A DNA stretch of 13,680 nucleotides, taken from the NCBI GenBank assembly GCA_016219455.1, contig JACRMZ010000016.1, positions 789 through 14,468 of the forward strand. The letters run 5' to 3'. The position numbers and the translations under genes are program-made. The notes beneath the pieces were generated by a model. It was not told the origin of the DNA. It made no database searches and worked only from the letters and a program-made list of their open reading frames with translations. This stretch comes from Candidatus Aenigmatarchaeota archaeon (lineage in GTDB: Archaea; Aenigmatarchaeota; Aenigmatarchaeia; PWEA01; JACRMZ01). This document shows positions 13,562-13,680 of this stretch, piece after piece. Position 1 is the stretch's first letter, and each line of letters opens with the position of its first letter.

Positions 13562-13680
13562 GGGGGGATTCCCGGGGCTGGTGGTGCTAATAGCCATAGT
13601 CATAGGAGGGACTATTGGATACGCGTTCTACGAGATTTCAAGGAATCTGCAGGAAGATCTCACTTTGCACGAGGCAAAAA
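13539..13680 (+). CDS. pilin-like protein, partial at window end
   Basis: ATG 13539 has AAGGAG (13526-13531) as ribosome binding site, and the frame stays open to the window edge (47 codons seen). It encodes MKKSRISKGGFPGLVVLIAI: a basic leader ending Lys-Gly-Gly, then Phe-Pro and a hydrophobic helix to about residue 30, followed by a polar amphipathic stretch (YEISRNLQEDLTLHEAK). This again is the prepilin layout, with Pro just after the predicted cut. The gene continues beyond the window, so total size and C-terminal domain are unknown. Confidence 0.65.
   Translation, partial: MKKSRISKGGFPGLVVLIAIVIGGTIGYAFYEISRNLQEDLTLHEAK

Noticed and set aside
1..13680. CRISPR array, tRNA/rRNA genes, transposases or integrases
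   Set aside because: I looked for evenly spaced direct repeats, cloverleaf-like segments with a CCA end and recombinase-like products, and saw none.

Overview
The window looks like a compact archaeal chromosome segment. Signs of this are TATA-like boxes about 25-30 nt upstream of several start codons (some implying leaderless mRNAs), GGTG/GAGG ribosome binding sites, heavy use of ATA (Ile) and AGG/AGA (Arg) codons, and an archaellum/type IV pilus-type membrane platform protein (FlaJ/TadC family) followed by small proteins with prepilin-like N-termini. The lineage cannot be fixed from sequence alone; an uncultivated or DPANN-type archaeon is possible but is a guess. No rRNA, tRNA, CRISPR array, IS element or phage gene was seen, and no gene-free stretch exceeds about 165 bases.

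Left part (1-4093): a possible 3' end of a + strand gene; a minus-strand thioredoxin-fold peroxiredoxin-like protein; a secreted + strand protein with a signal peptide, a lectin-like beta domain, an Ig-like domain and a C-terminal beta domain; a minus-strand aspartase/class II fumarase family enzyme; and a small + strand protein with glycine-rich hydrophobic segments. These are mostly single-gene units with their own promoters.

Right part (4133-13680, running off the end): a long co-oriented array opened by a 689-aa FlaJ/TadC-like polytopic protein. Behind it come five very small membrane proteins (50-91 aa), a 260-aa, a roughly 909-aa and a 216-aa protein, each with one N-terminal membrane helix. 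After one antisense gene (11269-11724) follow four more N-terminally anchored proteins (135, 258 and 182 aa, and one cut by the window edge). Most start with a short basic leader ending in Lys-Gly, then a hydrophobic helix, as in substrates of type IV prepilin peptidases. The genes overlap by ATGA or abut, so two operons (4133-11268 and 11831 onward) are likely.

My reading (inference) is that the array encodes an archaeal type IV filament or related cell-surface machine: one membrane platform, several tiny pilin-like subunits, and several disulfide-rich exported proteins that share a pilin-like N-terminus. The very large cysteine-rich subunit could be a tip or adhesive component. The secretion ATPase and prepilin peptidase are not in this window. 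The large subunit set is unlike the archaella and adhesion pili I know, and is the best candidate for something undescribed here.
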